Source: Pseudomonadota bacterium
Lineage (GTDB): Bacteria > Pseudomonadota > Alphaproteobacteria > Rhizobiales > Hyphomicrobiaceae
Length of the DNA stretch: 8,400 nt
Reading direction: 5' to 3'
Assembly: GCA_023412745.1 (NCBI GenBank)
Contig: JAEZBZ010000205.1
Location: forward strand, 1 to 8,400
Part shown: positions 1-6,091 of the stretch, in pieces
Position numbering within the stretch: position 1 is the stretch's first letter
Layout: the number at the start of each line of letters is the position of its first letter
Position numbers and translations under genes: made by a program
The notes under the pieces: generated by a model
Database searches by the model: none
What the model saw: the letters and a program-made list of their open reading frames with translations, nothing else
What the model was told of the DNA's origin: nothing

Positions 1-1412
1 AACGTGGTCTGCGCCCGCGTCGTGGCGGCCTGCAACAGTTCATCGTCGGAGACGACGCCGGGGCCGGGGAAGTCCTCGTGCGCGAAGTAGGGCTCCAGCG
101 GCTTGGTGCGCAGGAGCTGGCGCGCCAGTTTCATACCCGCCACCATGACGCGGCGGTCGATCTCGGCGTCGAGATAGTTGGTCTGGATGATCGGCGGCGC
201 GAACGGATCGGCGGAGCGAATGCGCACGTATCCCTTGCTCTCCGGACGCTGCTGCCAGGCGGCAACCGTCATGCCGGGCTGATCTTCGAGCTTTCCCTGT
301 TCGCCCTCCTTATAGCTCGCGGGCGTGAAGGTGAGCTGCAGGTCGGAGCTGTCCGCGGTCTCGCCGGAATGCCAGAAGCAGTAGACCATGGTCGGGCTGA
401 GCGAGAGAATGCCCTTGCGCTGGAACGCCCACTTGGCGACTTCCGAGTACAGCCTCAGCCCGCGCACTTGTTCGTTGATGGTCTCGATGTTCTTCACGCG
501 TGCCACCGTGCGCGGCGCGTAGTGATCCTGCAGGCCCTCACCGACGCCGGGCAGCGCGTGCTTCACCGCGATCCCGTTCTGCGCCAGCAGGTCCGGCGCA
601 CCGATGCCCGACAGTTGCAGCAACTGCGGCGAGTTATAAGTGCCACCGGCCAGGATGACCTCACGCCGCGCGCGGATCTCCTTGGAGGGACCACCACGAC
701 CACCGCGGCTGTAGCGTACGCCGACGGCGCGCTTGCCCTCGAGCATGATCGACGTAGCGTGCGCACTGGTGTGCACGGTGAGGTTCTGGCGGCTCATCGC
801 CGGACGCAGAAAGGCCGAGGAGGAACTGACCCGCTGGCCTTTGAAAATGGTCCGCTGCGCGTAGGCGACGCCTTCCTGCGTGTGGCCGTTGTAGTCCGGA
901 TTGCGCGGAATCCCGAGACTGACCGCGCCTTCGATGAAGGCGTCGCACAGTGGATGCTGCCAGTCGATGTCGGTGACGGCCAGACTGCCTTCGCGGCCGC
1001 GATACTGCGGATCGCCGTCGCCAAGGCGCTTCTCGACGCGCTTGAAGTAGGGCAGCACATCCGCATAGCCCCAGCCGCGATTGCCGAGCTGCGCCCAGGT
1101 CTCGAAGTCCATGCGCTGGCCGCGATTGTAGATGTGACCGTTGATGGAGCTGGACCCACCCAGGGTCTTGCCGCGCGGCGAATAGATGCGACGGCCCGCG
1201 GTCCACGGACCCGGCTCCTGTTCGTAGCACCAGTTCAGTTTCGGGTTATAGAAGGTCTTGATGAAGCCCGCCGGCACGCGGATGTACGGGTTCCAATCGG
1301 AAGGCCCCGCCTCGAGCACGCACACGCTGATGGCTGGATCCTGGCTCAGCCTGTTGGCGAGCACGCAGCCGGCCGATCCCGCACCGACGATCACATAGTC
1401 GAACGTTTCCAC
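1..1412 (-). CDS. GMC-family FAD-dependent alcohol dehydrogenase, partial (C-terminus outside window)
   Basis: This is a glucose-methanol-choline oxidoreductase, a flavoprotein that oxidises an alcohol to an aldehyde. The visible 470 residues begin with the Rossmann FAD-binding motif GAGSAG (residues 10-15) and the ribose-binding LEAG near 34-37. The first GMC signature (SPRGKTLGGSSSINGHIYNR, about 78-97) and the second (GTYNSPQLLQLSGIG, 257-271) are both intact. The reading frame runs off the left edge after ATTRAQTT. In this family that point comes just before the segment with the catalytic His (usually HPVGTCRMG), so the last 60-70 residues of a roughly 535-residue protein are missing. I chose the GTG at 1412 because AGAAGG lies 9 bases upstream; an in-frame GTG at 1421 abuts that site and is less likely. 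No signal peptide is seen. It diverges from an aldehyde dehydrogenase that could consume its product. Choline dehydrogenase is one possibility, but the substrate cannot be read from the sequence. Confidence 0.93.
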   Translation of the reverse strand, partial: METFDYVIVGAGSAGCVLANRLSQDPAISVCVLEAGPSDWNPYIRVPAGFIKTFYNPKLNWCYEQEPGPWTAGRRIYSPRGKTLGGSSSINGHIYNRGQRMDFETWAQLGNRGWGYADVLPYFKRVEKRLGDGDPQYRGREGSLAVTDIDWQHPLCDAFIEGAVSLGIPRNPDYNGHTQEGVAYAQRTIFKGQRVSSSSAFLRPAMSRQNLTVHTSAHATSIMLEGKRAVGVRYSRGGRGGPSKEIRARREVILAGGTYNSPQLLQLSGIGAPDLLAQNGIAVKHALPGVGEGLQDHYAPRTVARVKNIETINEQVRGLRLYSEVAKWAFQRKGILSLSPTMVYCFWHSGETADSSDLQLTFTPASYKEGEQGKLEDQPGMTVAAWQQRPESKGYVRIRSADPFAPPIIQTNYLDAEIDRRVMVAGMKLARQLLRTKPLEPYFAHEDFPGPGVVSDDELLQAATTRAQTT

Positions 1413-1523
1413 CCGGAACACCCTTCTGGTGAACTGTCCAACATTTTGCGGACTAGGTTTTGTAGACTGTTTCCCCACCACGCCCCATGTACGAACGGTG
1501 CGCGACAGCGATTAGTGTATACG

Positions 1524-1552
1524 TTGACAACAATCCGGCTGCTACATAATCC
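1524..1552 (+). promoter_or_regulatory. Candidate sigma-70-type promoter of the aldehyde dehydrogenase gene
   Basis: A perfect -35 hexamer TTGACA (1524-1529) is followed by the A/T-rich segment TACATAATCC (1543-1552). The -10 could be CATAAT (1545-1550, spacer 15) or TAATCC (1547-1552, spacer 17). Transcription would start near 1556-1560 and leave a leader of about 70 bases before the ATG at 1629. The -35 lies within a short inverted repeat, GTTG-A-CAAC (1523-1531), that could be part of an operator. The whole divergent region covers 1413-1628. I could not see an equally convincing promoter for the leftward GMC gene. Confidence 0.45.
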
Positions 1553-1628
1553 TGCTGCGAGATTTTGGCCAGGGCCAGCGCATGCCCTTCCCGCGATAAC
1601 AACAGCGCAATTTGTGGAGCAAAAGCCC

Positions 1629-3146
1629 ATGCAAGACGTTCCGACGAAACTGAAGCGCTACCAGACCTACATCGATGGCAAATGGTGCGATTCCGCCTCG
1701 GGCAAAACGTTTATTACGTCCGATCCGTACACTGGTGAGCCCTGGGCCGAAATTCCCGAGTGCGATGCCGTGGACGTCGATCGCGCCTGCAACGCTGCCC
1801 ATCGCGCGTTTGAGAGCGGCCCGTGGGCGACCATGACGCAAACCGCGCGCGGCCGCATGCTGCGCAAGATCGCCCAGCTTCTGGAAAAGCACGGCGAGCA
1901 CCTGGCCAAGATCGAGGTTCAAGATAACGGTAAGCTGATTTCCGAGATGTCGGCGCAGCTCAAGTACCTGCCCGAGTGGTACTACTATTACGCGGGCTTG
2001 GCCGACAAAGTGAACGGCCTCGTCGTGCCTTGCGATAAGCCGGATACGTTTGCCTACACGCTGCGCGAACCGGTCGGCGTGTGCGGGCTCATCATCCCGT
2101 GGAACTCGCCGCTGCTGCTGGTCGGCTACAAGATGGCCCCTGCGCTGGCGGCCGGCTGCACTGTCGTTATCAAGCCCTCGGAATATACCTCCGCCTCGCT
2201 GCTGGAATTCATCAAGCTGGTAGTCGAGGAAGCCGGTGTGCCGCCGGGTGTCGTCAACGTGGTGACGGGCTTCGGTGGCGTTGCCGGTGAAGCGCTGGTC
2301 ACGCATCCCAAGGTCGCCAAGGTTGCCTTCACCGGCGGCAGCGCCACCGGATCGCGCGTCGCCGCGCAGGCCGCCGCGAGCTTCAAGAAGGTATCGCTGG
2401 AACTGGGCGGCAAGTCGCCGAACATCGTGTTCGACGATGCAATCCTGGACGATGCGGTGAACGGTGCGATCTCGGGCATCTTCGCGGCCACCGGCCAGAC
2501 CTGCGTCGCCGGTTCGCGCCTGCTGGTGCAGGAGAGCATCCACGACAAGTTCGTCGAGAAGCTTCTCACCGTCGCCAAGACCGCCACGCTCGGCAACCCG
2601 ATGAGCTTCGACACTCAGGTCGGCCCGGTAACAACGCCACCGCAGTACCAAAAGGTGCTGTCCTACATCGACATCGCCAAGGGCGAAGGCGCCGAATGCG
2701 TGCTCGGCGGCGGACCAGCCGGCGCTGACATGGGGGGAGGCAAATACTTTGTGCAGCCCACCGTGTTCACCGGCGTCAACAACCAGATGCGCATCGCCCA
2801 GGAAGAAGTGTTCGGGCCGGTGCTGTCGATCATCAAGTTCAAGGATGACGAAGACGCGGTCCGCATCGCCAACGACGTTATCTATGGCCTGGCGGCCGGC
2901 GTGTGGACTCAGAACGTCAAGCGCGCGACGCTGATGCCGCGCCGCATTCGCGCCGGCACAGTGTGGGTGAACACCTACCGCGCGGTGAGCTACACAATGC
3001 CGTTCGGCGGCTTCAAGGCGTCGGGCCTCGGCCGCGAGAACGGCCAGGACGCCATCAACGAATATCTGGAAACCAAGGCGGTTTGGGTGTCGACGGCGTC
3101 GAACTCAGGCAACCCCTTCATCATGAAGACGGCCCCGACTTCGTAA
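1629..3146 (+). CDS. NAD(P)-dependent aldehyde dehydrogenase (ALDH superfamily)
   Basis: The enzyme oxidises an aldehyde to a carboxylic acid with NAD(P)+. The 505-residue length is normal for the family. All key residues are present: Asn159 in IIPWNSP (oxyanion hole), the cofactor segment KPSEYT (182-187), the FTGG turn (234-237), the general base Glu258 in LELGGKSPN, and the nucleophile Cys292 in GQTCVAG. EEVFGP (392-397) and the C-terminal PFGGFKASGLGRENG (458-472) complete the fold. No signal peptide is present, so it should be cytosolic. The ATG at 1629 is preceded by GGAG at 1616-1619, and homology to ALDHs begins at once (YQTYIDGKW). The same frame stays open back to position 78, but that stretch is antisense to the GMC gene and is not part of this protein. 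The divergent GMC dehydrogenase suggests a two-step alcohol to acid route. It resembles betaine-aldehyde-type enzymes in general, but the substrate is unknown. Confidence 0.95.
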   Translation: MQDVPTKLKRYQTYIDGKWCDSASGKTFITSDPYTGEPWAEIPECDAVDVDRACNAAHRAFESGPWATMTQTARGRMLRKIAQLLEKHGEHLAKIEVQDNGKLISEMSAQLKYLPEWYYYYAGLADKVNGLVVPCDKPDTFAYTLREPVGVCGLIIPWNSPLLLVGYKMAPALAAGCTVVIKPSEYTSASLLEFIKLVVEEAGVPPGVVNVVTGFGGVAGEALVTHPKVAKVAFTGGSATGSRVAAQAAASFKKVSLELGGKSPNIVFDDAILDDAVNGAISGIFAATGQTCVAGSRLLVQESIHDKFVEKLLTVAKTATLGNPMSFDTQVGPVTTPPQYQKVLSYIDIAKGEGAECVLGGGPAGADMGGGKYFVQPTVFTGVNNQMRIAQEEVFGPVLSIIKFKDDEDAVRIANDVIYGLAAGVWTQNVKRATLMPRRIRAGTVWVNTYRAVSYTMPFGGFKASGLGRENGQDAINEYLETKAVWVSTASNSGNPFIMKTAPTS

Positions 3147-3175
3147 TCGCACTGGCAGCCAAAGCTTGAATCGAA

Positions 3176-3203
3176 AACGGCCCCGGATCGCTCCGGGGCC
3201 GTT
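3176..3203. terminator. Bidirectional intrinsic terminator between converging genes
   Basis: A perfect 12-bp stem (AACGGCCCCGGA, 3176-3187, pairing with 3192-3203) closes a 4-base loop (TCGC). It lies 29 bases after the aldehyde dehydrogenase stop and 12 bases beyond the stop of the converging cyclophilin gene. In the minus direction the stem runs into TTTTCGATT, a fair U-tract. In the plus direction the tail is weaker (TTCTCGTGT). It most likely ends both transcripts. Confidence 0.85.
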
Positions 3204-3215
3204 CTCGTGTGCGAC

Positions 3216-3689
3216 TTACGCCGCGTCAGCCGCCACGCGCAGCGAATTGATCTTGTCCGGGTTCACGACCGGCTCGCCGCGCTTGATCTTGTCGACATTC
3301 TCCATGCCCGAGATCACTTTGCCCCAGACCGTGTACTGGTTGTCCAGGAAGCGGGCGTCGTCGAAGCAGATGAAAAACTGGCTGTCGGCCGAGTTCGGAG
3401 ACTGGGCGCGAGCCATCGAGCAGGTGCCGCGCACGTGCGGCTCGCGGTTGAATTCCGCATCGAGCTTCTGGCCGGAGCCGCCGGTGCCGATGCCCTGCGG
3501 GCAGCCGGTCTGCGCCATGAAGCCATCGATAACGCGATGGAACACGATGCCATCATAGAACTTCTGCCGCGCCAGCTCCTTGATGCGAGCGACGTGCTTC
3601 GGCGCCAGATCGGGACGCAGCTCGATCACCACCGGGCCCTGCGTGGTCTCCATGAGCAACGTGTTCTCGGGATCTTTGATCTCGGCCAT
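3216..3689 (-). CDS. ppiB: Cytosolic cyclophilin-type peptidyl-prolyl cis-trans isomerase
   Basis: The protein catalyses cis-trans isomerisation of X-Pro peptide bonds and assists folding. It is a complete single-domain cyclophilin of 157 residues. The active-site block FHRVIDGFMAQTG (50-62) holds the catalytic Arg52 and the pocket residues Phe57, Met58 and Gln60. MARAQSPNSADSQFFI (92-107) and the closing WGKVISGM (122-129) follow. The position that matches Trp121 of human cyclophilin A appears to be Phe114, as is common in bacterial forms that bind cyclosporin weakly. There is no signal peptide, so I use the E. coli name by location only. A strong AAGGAGG (3696-3702) sits 6 bases before the ATG. 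It is the last gene of the coaD / cyclophilin / cyclophilin series and is separated from its paralogue by 184 bases, so it may also have its own promoter. Confidence 0.95.
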   Translation of the reverse strand: MAEIKDPENTLLMETTQGPVVIELRPDLAPKHVARIKELARQKFYDGIVFHRVIDGFMAQTGCPQGIGTGGSGQKLDAEFNREPHVRGTCSMARAQSPNSADSQFFICFDDARFLDNQYTVWGKVISGMENVDKIKRGEPVVNPDKINSLRVAADAA

Positions 3690-3690
3690 C

Positions 3691-3714
3691 GAAGGCCTCC
3701 TTCCTGGTTTTTTT
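3691..3714 (-). promoter_or_regulatory. Short hairpin over the cyclophilin Shine-Dalgarno, next to an A7 tract
   Basis: In the minus-strand mRNA, GAAGG-AGG-CCTTC (3703-3691) can fold into a 5-bp stem with a 3-base loop one base before the start codon, covering the AAGGAGG ribosome-binding site. A run of seven A (3714-3708) lies just upstream. On the plus strand the same DNA reads as a small stem, four bases and T7, which looks like a minimal terminator, but no plus-strand gene needs one here. The remainder of 3690-3873 has no gene and no clear promoter that I can defend. Confidence 0.3.
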
Positions 3715-3861
3715 CGAGAGTGAGAAAAGGGCTGTTGGCCGGATACTTGTCATCGCATCGGCTTCAGCGCAAGGGTGGTCTGCAATGGCTCTTGCCTGCC
3801 CGGCCACTTCTGAGAGCAGCCTCGTGGGCAGACATCGATGGCTCGTCGCAATCACGTCAGC

Positions 3862-3873
3862 GTGGCGCGCCAC
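3862..3873. repeat. 12-bp perfect palindrome abutting the exported cyclophilin stop codon
   Basis: GTGGCGCGCCAC (3862-3873) is fully self-complementary and begins at the base immediately after the TAG stop of the upstream gene (3876-3874). It has no T-rich tail, so it is not a typical terminator. It could form a cruciform or RNA dimer element, or be chance in GC-rich DNA. Confidence 0.4.
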
Positions 3874-4428
3874 CTACTTCGCGTCGGCCAGGATGTAGGC
3901 CTTCACGATGACGTCGGGATTGGTGACGGCGCCCGAACCCGGCGCACCCTTCTTGACCGCATCAACCGCCATCATGCCATCGACCACCCGGCCCCACACC
4001 GTGTACTGGCCGTTGAGATGCGGCGAATGCGCCAGCGTGATGAAGAACTGGCTGTTGGCGCTGTTGGGGTTGTTGGTGCGCGCCGCGCCGATCACGCCAC
4101 GTTCGAACGCGGTCGGCGTGAACTCAGCCGGCAAGTTGCCATACTTCGAACCGCCCGTGCCATCGCCCTTCGGATCGCCGGTCTGCGCCATGAAGCCTTC
4201 GATGACGCGATGGAACTTCAGTCCGTCGTAGAAGCCTTCCTTCGCCAGCAGCTTGACGCGCTCGACGTGCTTGGGCGCCAGGTCCGGCCGCAACTGGATG
4301 GTGACCTTGCCGCTCTTCAGCTCAAGAATGAGCGTGTTGGAGGGATCGGTGGCTTTCGCCTGGGCAAGCGCGGCGCCGGTGCCGAACATCAAGGCCACAA
4401 GCAGTGCAAGAATTCGGGTCACGATCAT
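3874..4428 (-). CDS. ppiA: Exported (periplasmic) cyclophilin-type peptidyl-prolyl isomerase
   Basis: A second complete cyclophilin, 184 residues, expected to assist folding of exported proteins. An N-terminal signal peptide is clear: Arg5, a hydrophobic core (about 6-15) and cleavage after ALA (20-22) or AQA (22-24). The catalytic domain follows, with FHRVIEGFMAQTG (72-84; Arg74, Phe79, Met80, Gln82), the insert GDGTGGSKYGNLPAEF (88-103), NSANSQFFI (122-130) and VWGRVVDGM (144-152). The open frame extends 24 codons further upstream, but the ATG at 4428 gives a proper signal peptide and has AAGGGAG (4432-4438) in front of it, so I prefer it. It shares many blocks with the cytosolic paralogue downstream, which points to an old duplication. 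It lies 75 bases after coaD on the same strand and is probably co-transcribed with it. The name follows the E. coli location convention. Confidence 0.95.
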   Translation of the reverse strand: MIVTRILALLVALMFGTGAALAQAKATDPSNTLILELKSGKVTIQLRPDLAPKHVERVKLLAKEGFYDGLKFHRVIEGFMAQTGDPKGDGTGGSKYGNLPAEFTPTAFERGVIGAARTNNPNSANSQFFITLAHSPHLNGQYTVWGRVVDGMMAVDAVKKGAPGSGAVTNPDVIVKAYILADAK

Positions 4429-4462
4429 CGACTCCCTTCGTAAATGACGGGCAGGACTTTGG

Positions 4463-4499
4463 TGGCTCATGTGGCCGCAATGCGGCGATGGCTGAGCCA
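4463..4499. other. Two-tier hairpin between coaD and the exported cyclophilin gene
   Basis: An outer 7-bp stem (TGGCTCA, 4463-4469, with TGAGCCA, 4493-4499) encloses an inner perfect 5-bp stem (GCCGC, 4474-4478, with GCGGC, 4482-4486; loop AAT). In the minus direction it begins 4 bases after the coaD stop and is followed by CCAAAGTCC, which is not a U-tract. An mRNA-processing or stability element that tunes the coaD:ppi ratio is more plausible than a full terminator. Confidence 0.45.
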
Positions 4500-4503
4500 A
4501 CGT

Positions 4504-5007
4504 TCAAGCCTTGGGCTTGATCTTGCCGTGGAGTTCCTTGGCAACGGCGGCCGAGACGAACGAACTGACGTCGCCGCCCATGGCCGCAATCTGGCGCACA
4601 AGGCTCGCCGCGATATGGCGCATAGCGGGGCTCGCCGGCAGGAAGATGGTCTCGACGTCCGGCGCCATCGCGCCATTCATGCCAGCCATCTGCATCTCGT
4701 AGTCGAAATCCGTGCCGTCGCGCAGGCCGCGCACGATCAGCGTCGCCTTCTCCTCGCGCGCCGCATCGACGACTAGGCCGCTAAACGTCACCACACGCAC
4801 CTTGCTGCCGCGCTTTTTGGCGATCGGCGCGATCTCCGCCTCGATCATCGCGATGCGCTGCTCGGCAGTGAACATCGGCGCCTTGCCGTGATGGACACCC
4901 ACACCGATCACCAGTTCATCGACCATGCCCAGCGCCCGCGCGATGACATCGGTGTGGCCGTTGGTGATCGGGTCGAACGAGCCGGAATAGAAGCCGATGC
5001 GCGCCAT
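4504..5007 (-). CDS. coaD: Phosphopantetheine adenylyltransferase (PPAT)
   Basis: CoaD transfers AMP from ATP to 4'-phosphopantetheine to give dephospho-CoA, the penultimate step of coenzyme A synthesis, in the cytosol. The 167-residue protein matches the family throughout. SGSFDPITNGH (8-18) carries the nucleotidyltransferase T/HxGH motif with His18. KAPMFTAEQR (42-51), IVRGLRDGTDFDYEMQMAGMN (91-111, with Arg93 and Arg96) and SLVRQIAAMGGDVSSFV (135-151) follow. The segment that is ISSS in E. coli reads IAAS here (132-135). The frame is open 21 codons further upstream, but homology starts at the ATG at 5007, and GAGGA lies 10 bases before it. It leads a same-strand series with two cyclophilin genes and diverges from an unassigned gene across 150 bases. 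Confidence 0.97.
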   Translation of the reverse strand: MARIGFYSGSFDPITNGHTDVIARALGMVDELVIGVGVHHGKAPMFTAEQRIAMIEAEIAPIAKKRGSKVRVVTFSGLVVDAAREEKATLIVRGLRDGTDFDYEMQMAGMNGAMAPDVETIFLPASPAMRHIAASLVRQIAAMGGDVSSFVSAAVAKELHGKIKPKA

Positions 5008-5077
5008 GATGCTGCTGTCCTCGCGTGAGCTTTCACCCGCACCCGTCTCACGAACGACGCGATCCTGCAAGCCGGTC

Positions 5078-5153
5078 GAGTCGCGTCAACGCTTCGTAAA
5101 CTGTCTCGCGTCAACCCTACGTTAATCAACAATCCGATTCGAACCCGAGATTC
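5078..5153. promoter_or_regulatory. Cluster of three GANTC (CcrM-type) methylation sites
   Basis: GAGTC (5078-5082), GATTC (5136-5140) and GATTC (5149-5153) fall within 76 bases of the divergent intergenic region. By eye I found only about seven other GANTC sites in the window. GANTC is the target of the cell-cycle methyltransferase CcrM in Alphaproteobacteria, and GcrA acts at some methylated promoters. A role here is inferred. Confidence 0.35.
5081..5125. repeat. Imperfect 20-bp tandem direct repeat in the coaD divergent region
   Basis: Copy 1 (5081-5100) and copy 2 (5106-5125) agree at 17 of 20 positions; the first ten bases, TCGCGTCAAC, are identical. The copies repeat every 25 bases. 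On the minus strand each ends in GTTGACGCGA, so each carries a TTGACG that could act as a -35 hexamer for coaD. No good -10 follows at the right spacing after either one. Tandem operator sites or a duplicated promoter segment are the likely explanations. Confidence 0.6.
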
Positions 5154-5157
5154 TTCC

Positions 5158-5658
5158 ATGAGTGCAGAGTGGAGTGGGGCCGCGCATACCACGTCGAGCC
5201 TCAATGACGTGCGCAACGATACCGGTCGCGTCGCCTACTGTGGTCCGACAGTGCTGTCCGCGATCACCGGCTACTCGATCAGCAAGGTCGAGGACGAAAT
5301 CCGCCGCTACCGCCAGGTACCCGATCACCGCAAACCGGTCGTCAAAGGTACCTACGCCGAAGACGTCGAGGCCGCGCTCGCCGCGTTCGGCTATCGCATG
5401 CATCCGGTGCAGACATTCCTGCATCTGTCGCGCAAGGAACGCCCGACGGTGTGGACCTGGATGCAGAAGCCGCGCAACGCCTGGGCGCATTACATCCTTG
5501 CCGTTCACAAGGGAAAGGAAGGCCACTGGATCCAGATCAAGGGCGTGAAGATGTGCGACACTTACACGGAAGGCAAATGGACCTTCGTATGCGACGGCCC
5601 GCATCGCGGCGCGCGCATCATGGAAATCTTCGAGGTCAAGAAGGCCATCGACGCCTGA
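5158..5658 (+). CDS. Unassigned protein, possible papain/C39-like cysteine peptidase fold
   Basis: I do not recognise a named gene for this 166-residue protein. After an N-terminal stretch without clear structure come GRVAYCGPTVLSAITGYS (23-40), in which a Cys-Gly-Pro starts a likely helix, and a charged helix VEDEIRRYR (44-52). The C-terminal half looks like beta strands: AHYILAVHKGKEGHWIQIKG (110-129), then MCDTYTEGKW (132-141). Cys28, His123 (in GHW) and Asp134 occur in the order and spacing expected of a papain-like or C39-like triad, with His111 or His117 as alternatives. No signal peptide or membrane segment is visible. The ATG at 5158 is the first in-frame start, but its Shine-Dalgarno is weak (CCGAGA). 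It diverges from coaD and converges on csaA, with only 12 bases between stop codons. A structural or phage-derived protein without peptidase activity remains possible. Confidence 0.85.
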   Translation: MSAEWSGAAHTTSSLNDVRNDTGRVAYCGPTVLSAITGYSISKVEDEIRRYRQVPDHRKPVVKGTYAEDVEAALAAFGYRMHPVQTFLHLSRKERPTVWTWMQKPRNAWAHYILAVHKGKEGHWIQIKGVKMCDTYTEGKWTFVCDGPHRGARIMEIFEVKKAIDA

Positions 5659-5674
5659 GCGGCAATCCGCTCAG
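5655..5674. terminator. Hairpin containing both converging stop codons
   Basis: CTGAGCGG (5655-5662) pairs perfectly with CCGCTCAG (5667-5674) around the loop CAAT. The TGA of the rightward gene (5656-5658) lies in one arm and the TGA of csaA (5673-5671) in the other. The symmetry makes it equally usable by both transcripts. Neither side has a U-tract, so termination could need Rho, or the hairpin may protect 3' ends. Confidence 0.55.
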
Positions 5675-6030
5675 AACAGACGCCCGCCGTTCGGCATCGC
5701 CTTGTCAGGCGTGATCAGCACGACCGCGCCATTTTCATCCGGAAAGCCCAGCGTCAGCACTTCCGACATGAACTTGCCGATCTGGCGCGGCGGGAAATTG
5801 ACTACCGCCGCCACCTTCTTACCGACCAGTCCCGCCGGCTCGTAGTGCACGGTGAGCTGCGCCGAACTGCGCTTCACGCCGATCTCGGCGCCGAAATCGA
5901 TCTTCAGCTTGATCGCGGGCTTGCGCGCTTCCGGATAGGGCTCGGCCTCGACGATAGTGCCGACGCGGATGTCGACCATCATGAAATCGTCGAAGGTGAT
6001 CAGCGGCGAACGCGCAGTGGTTTCCGACAC
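5671..6030 (-). CDS. csaA: CsaA-type tRNA-binding-domain chaperone
   Basis: CsaA is a small homodimeric protein with an OB-fold tRNA-binding domain; in Bacillus it has chaperone activity and is linked to protein export. The 119 residues align with the family from end to end. They run from FDDFMMVDIRVGTIVEAE (13-30) and PEARKPAIKLKIDFGAEIG (33-51) to SSAQLTVHY (55-63), VAAVVNFPPRQIGKFMSEVL (73-92) and the C-terminal PDKAMPNGG (108-116). I start at the GTG at 6030, which has GAGAGA some 8 bases upstream and gives the usual N-terminal length. The frame is open to an ATG at 6153, but that would overlap the tetR gene and add residues unlike the family. A purine-rich AAGGGAGG lies about 30 bases upstream, too far to serve this start. 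It follows tetR by 61 bases and is probably co-transcribed with it. Its stop sits in a shared hairpin. Confidence 0.92.
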   Translation of the reverse strand: MSETTARSPLITFDDFMMVDIRVGTIVEAEPYPEARKPAIKLKIDFGAEIGVKRSSAQLTVHYEPAGLVGKKVAAVVNFPPRQIGKFMSEVLTLGFPDENGAVVLITPDKAMPNGGRLF

Positions 6031-6091
6031 GGACAGTCTCTCGAAACGCGGATGATGACCGTCCTCCCTTGGACTGCGGCGTGCCGTTTTG

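Noticed and set aside
661..1230. A 189-codon minus-strand open frame overlapping the GMC gene.
   Set aside because: It is in a different frame from the GMC coding frame, which has both family signatures over the same bases.
1436..1453. GTCC/GGAC inverted repeat upstream of the GMC gene as an operator.
   Set aside because: Only four bases per arm, which is too short to support an operator call.
78..1628. An open frame in phase with the aldehyde dehydrogenase, extending it by about 500 codons to position 78.
   Set aside because: The extension is exactly antisense to the GMC gene, has an Arg/Ala/His-rich composition without a recognisable domain, and the ALDH has a proper ATG and Shine-Dalgarno at 1629. 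It is an artefact of GC-rich codon use.
1542..2651. A 369-codon minus-strand open frame inside the aldehyde dehydrogenase gene.
   Set aside because: The ALDH reading on the plus strand has all catalytic motifs. The antisense protein shows no family features.
3780..3835. An inverted repeat CTGCCC/GGGCAG with a 24-base loop between the cyclophilin genes.
   Set aside because: The arms are short, the loop is long and no U-tract follows. It is expected by chance in GC-rich DNA.
3207..4443. Plus-strand open frames (234 and 201 codons) across the two cyclophilin genes.
   Set aside because: They are antisense to two complete cyclophilins and have His/Arg/Leu-rich shadow composition.
4429..4500. A 24-residue upstream extension of the exported cyclophilin.
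   Set aside because: It would bury the signal peptide behind a His/Arg-rich leader, and the ATG at 4428 has its own Shine-Dalgarno.
5008..5070. A 21-residue upstream extension of CoaD to an ATG at 5070.
   Set aside because: CoaD homologues begin right at the MARIGFYSGSFDP segment, and the ATG at 5007 has GAGGA upstream.
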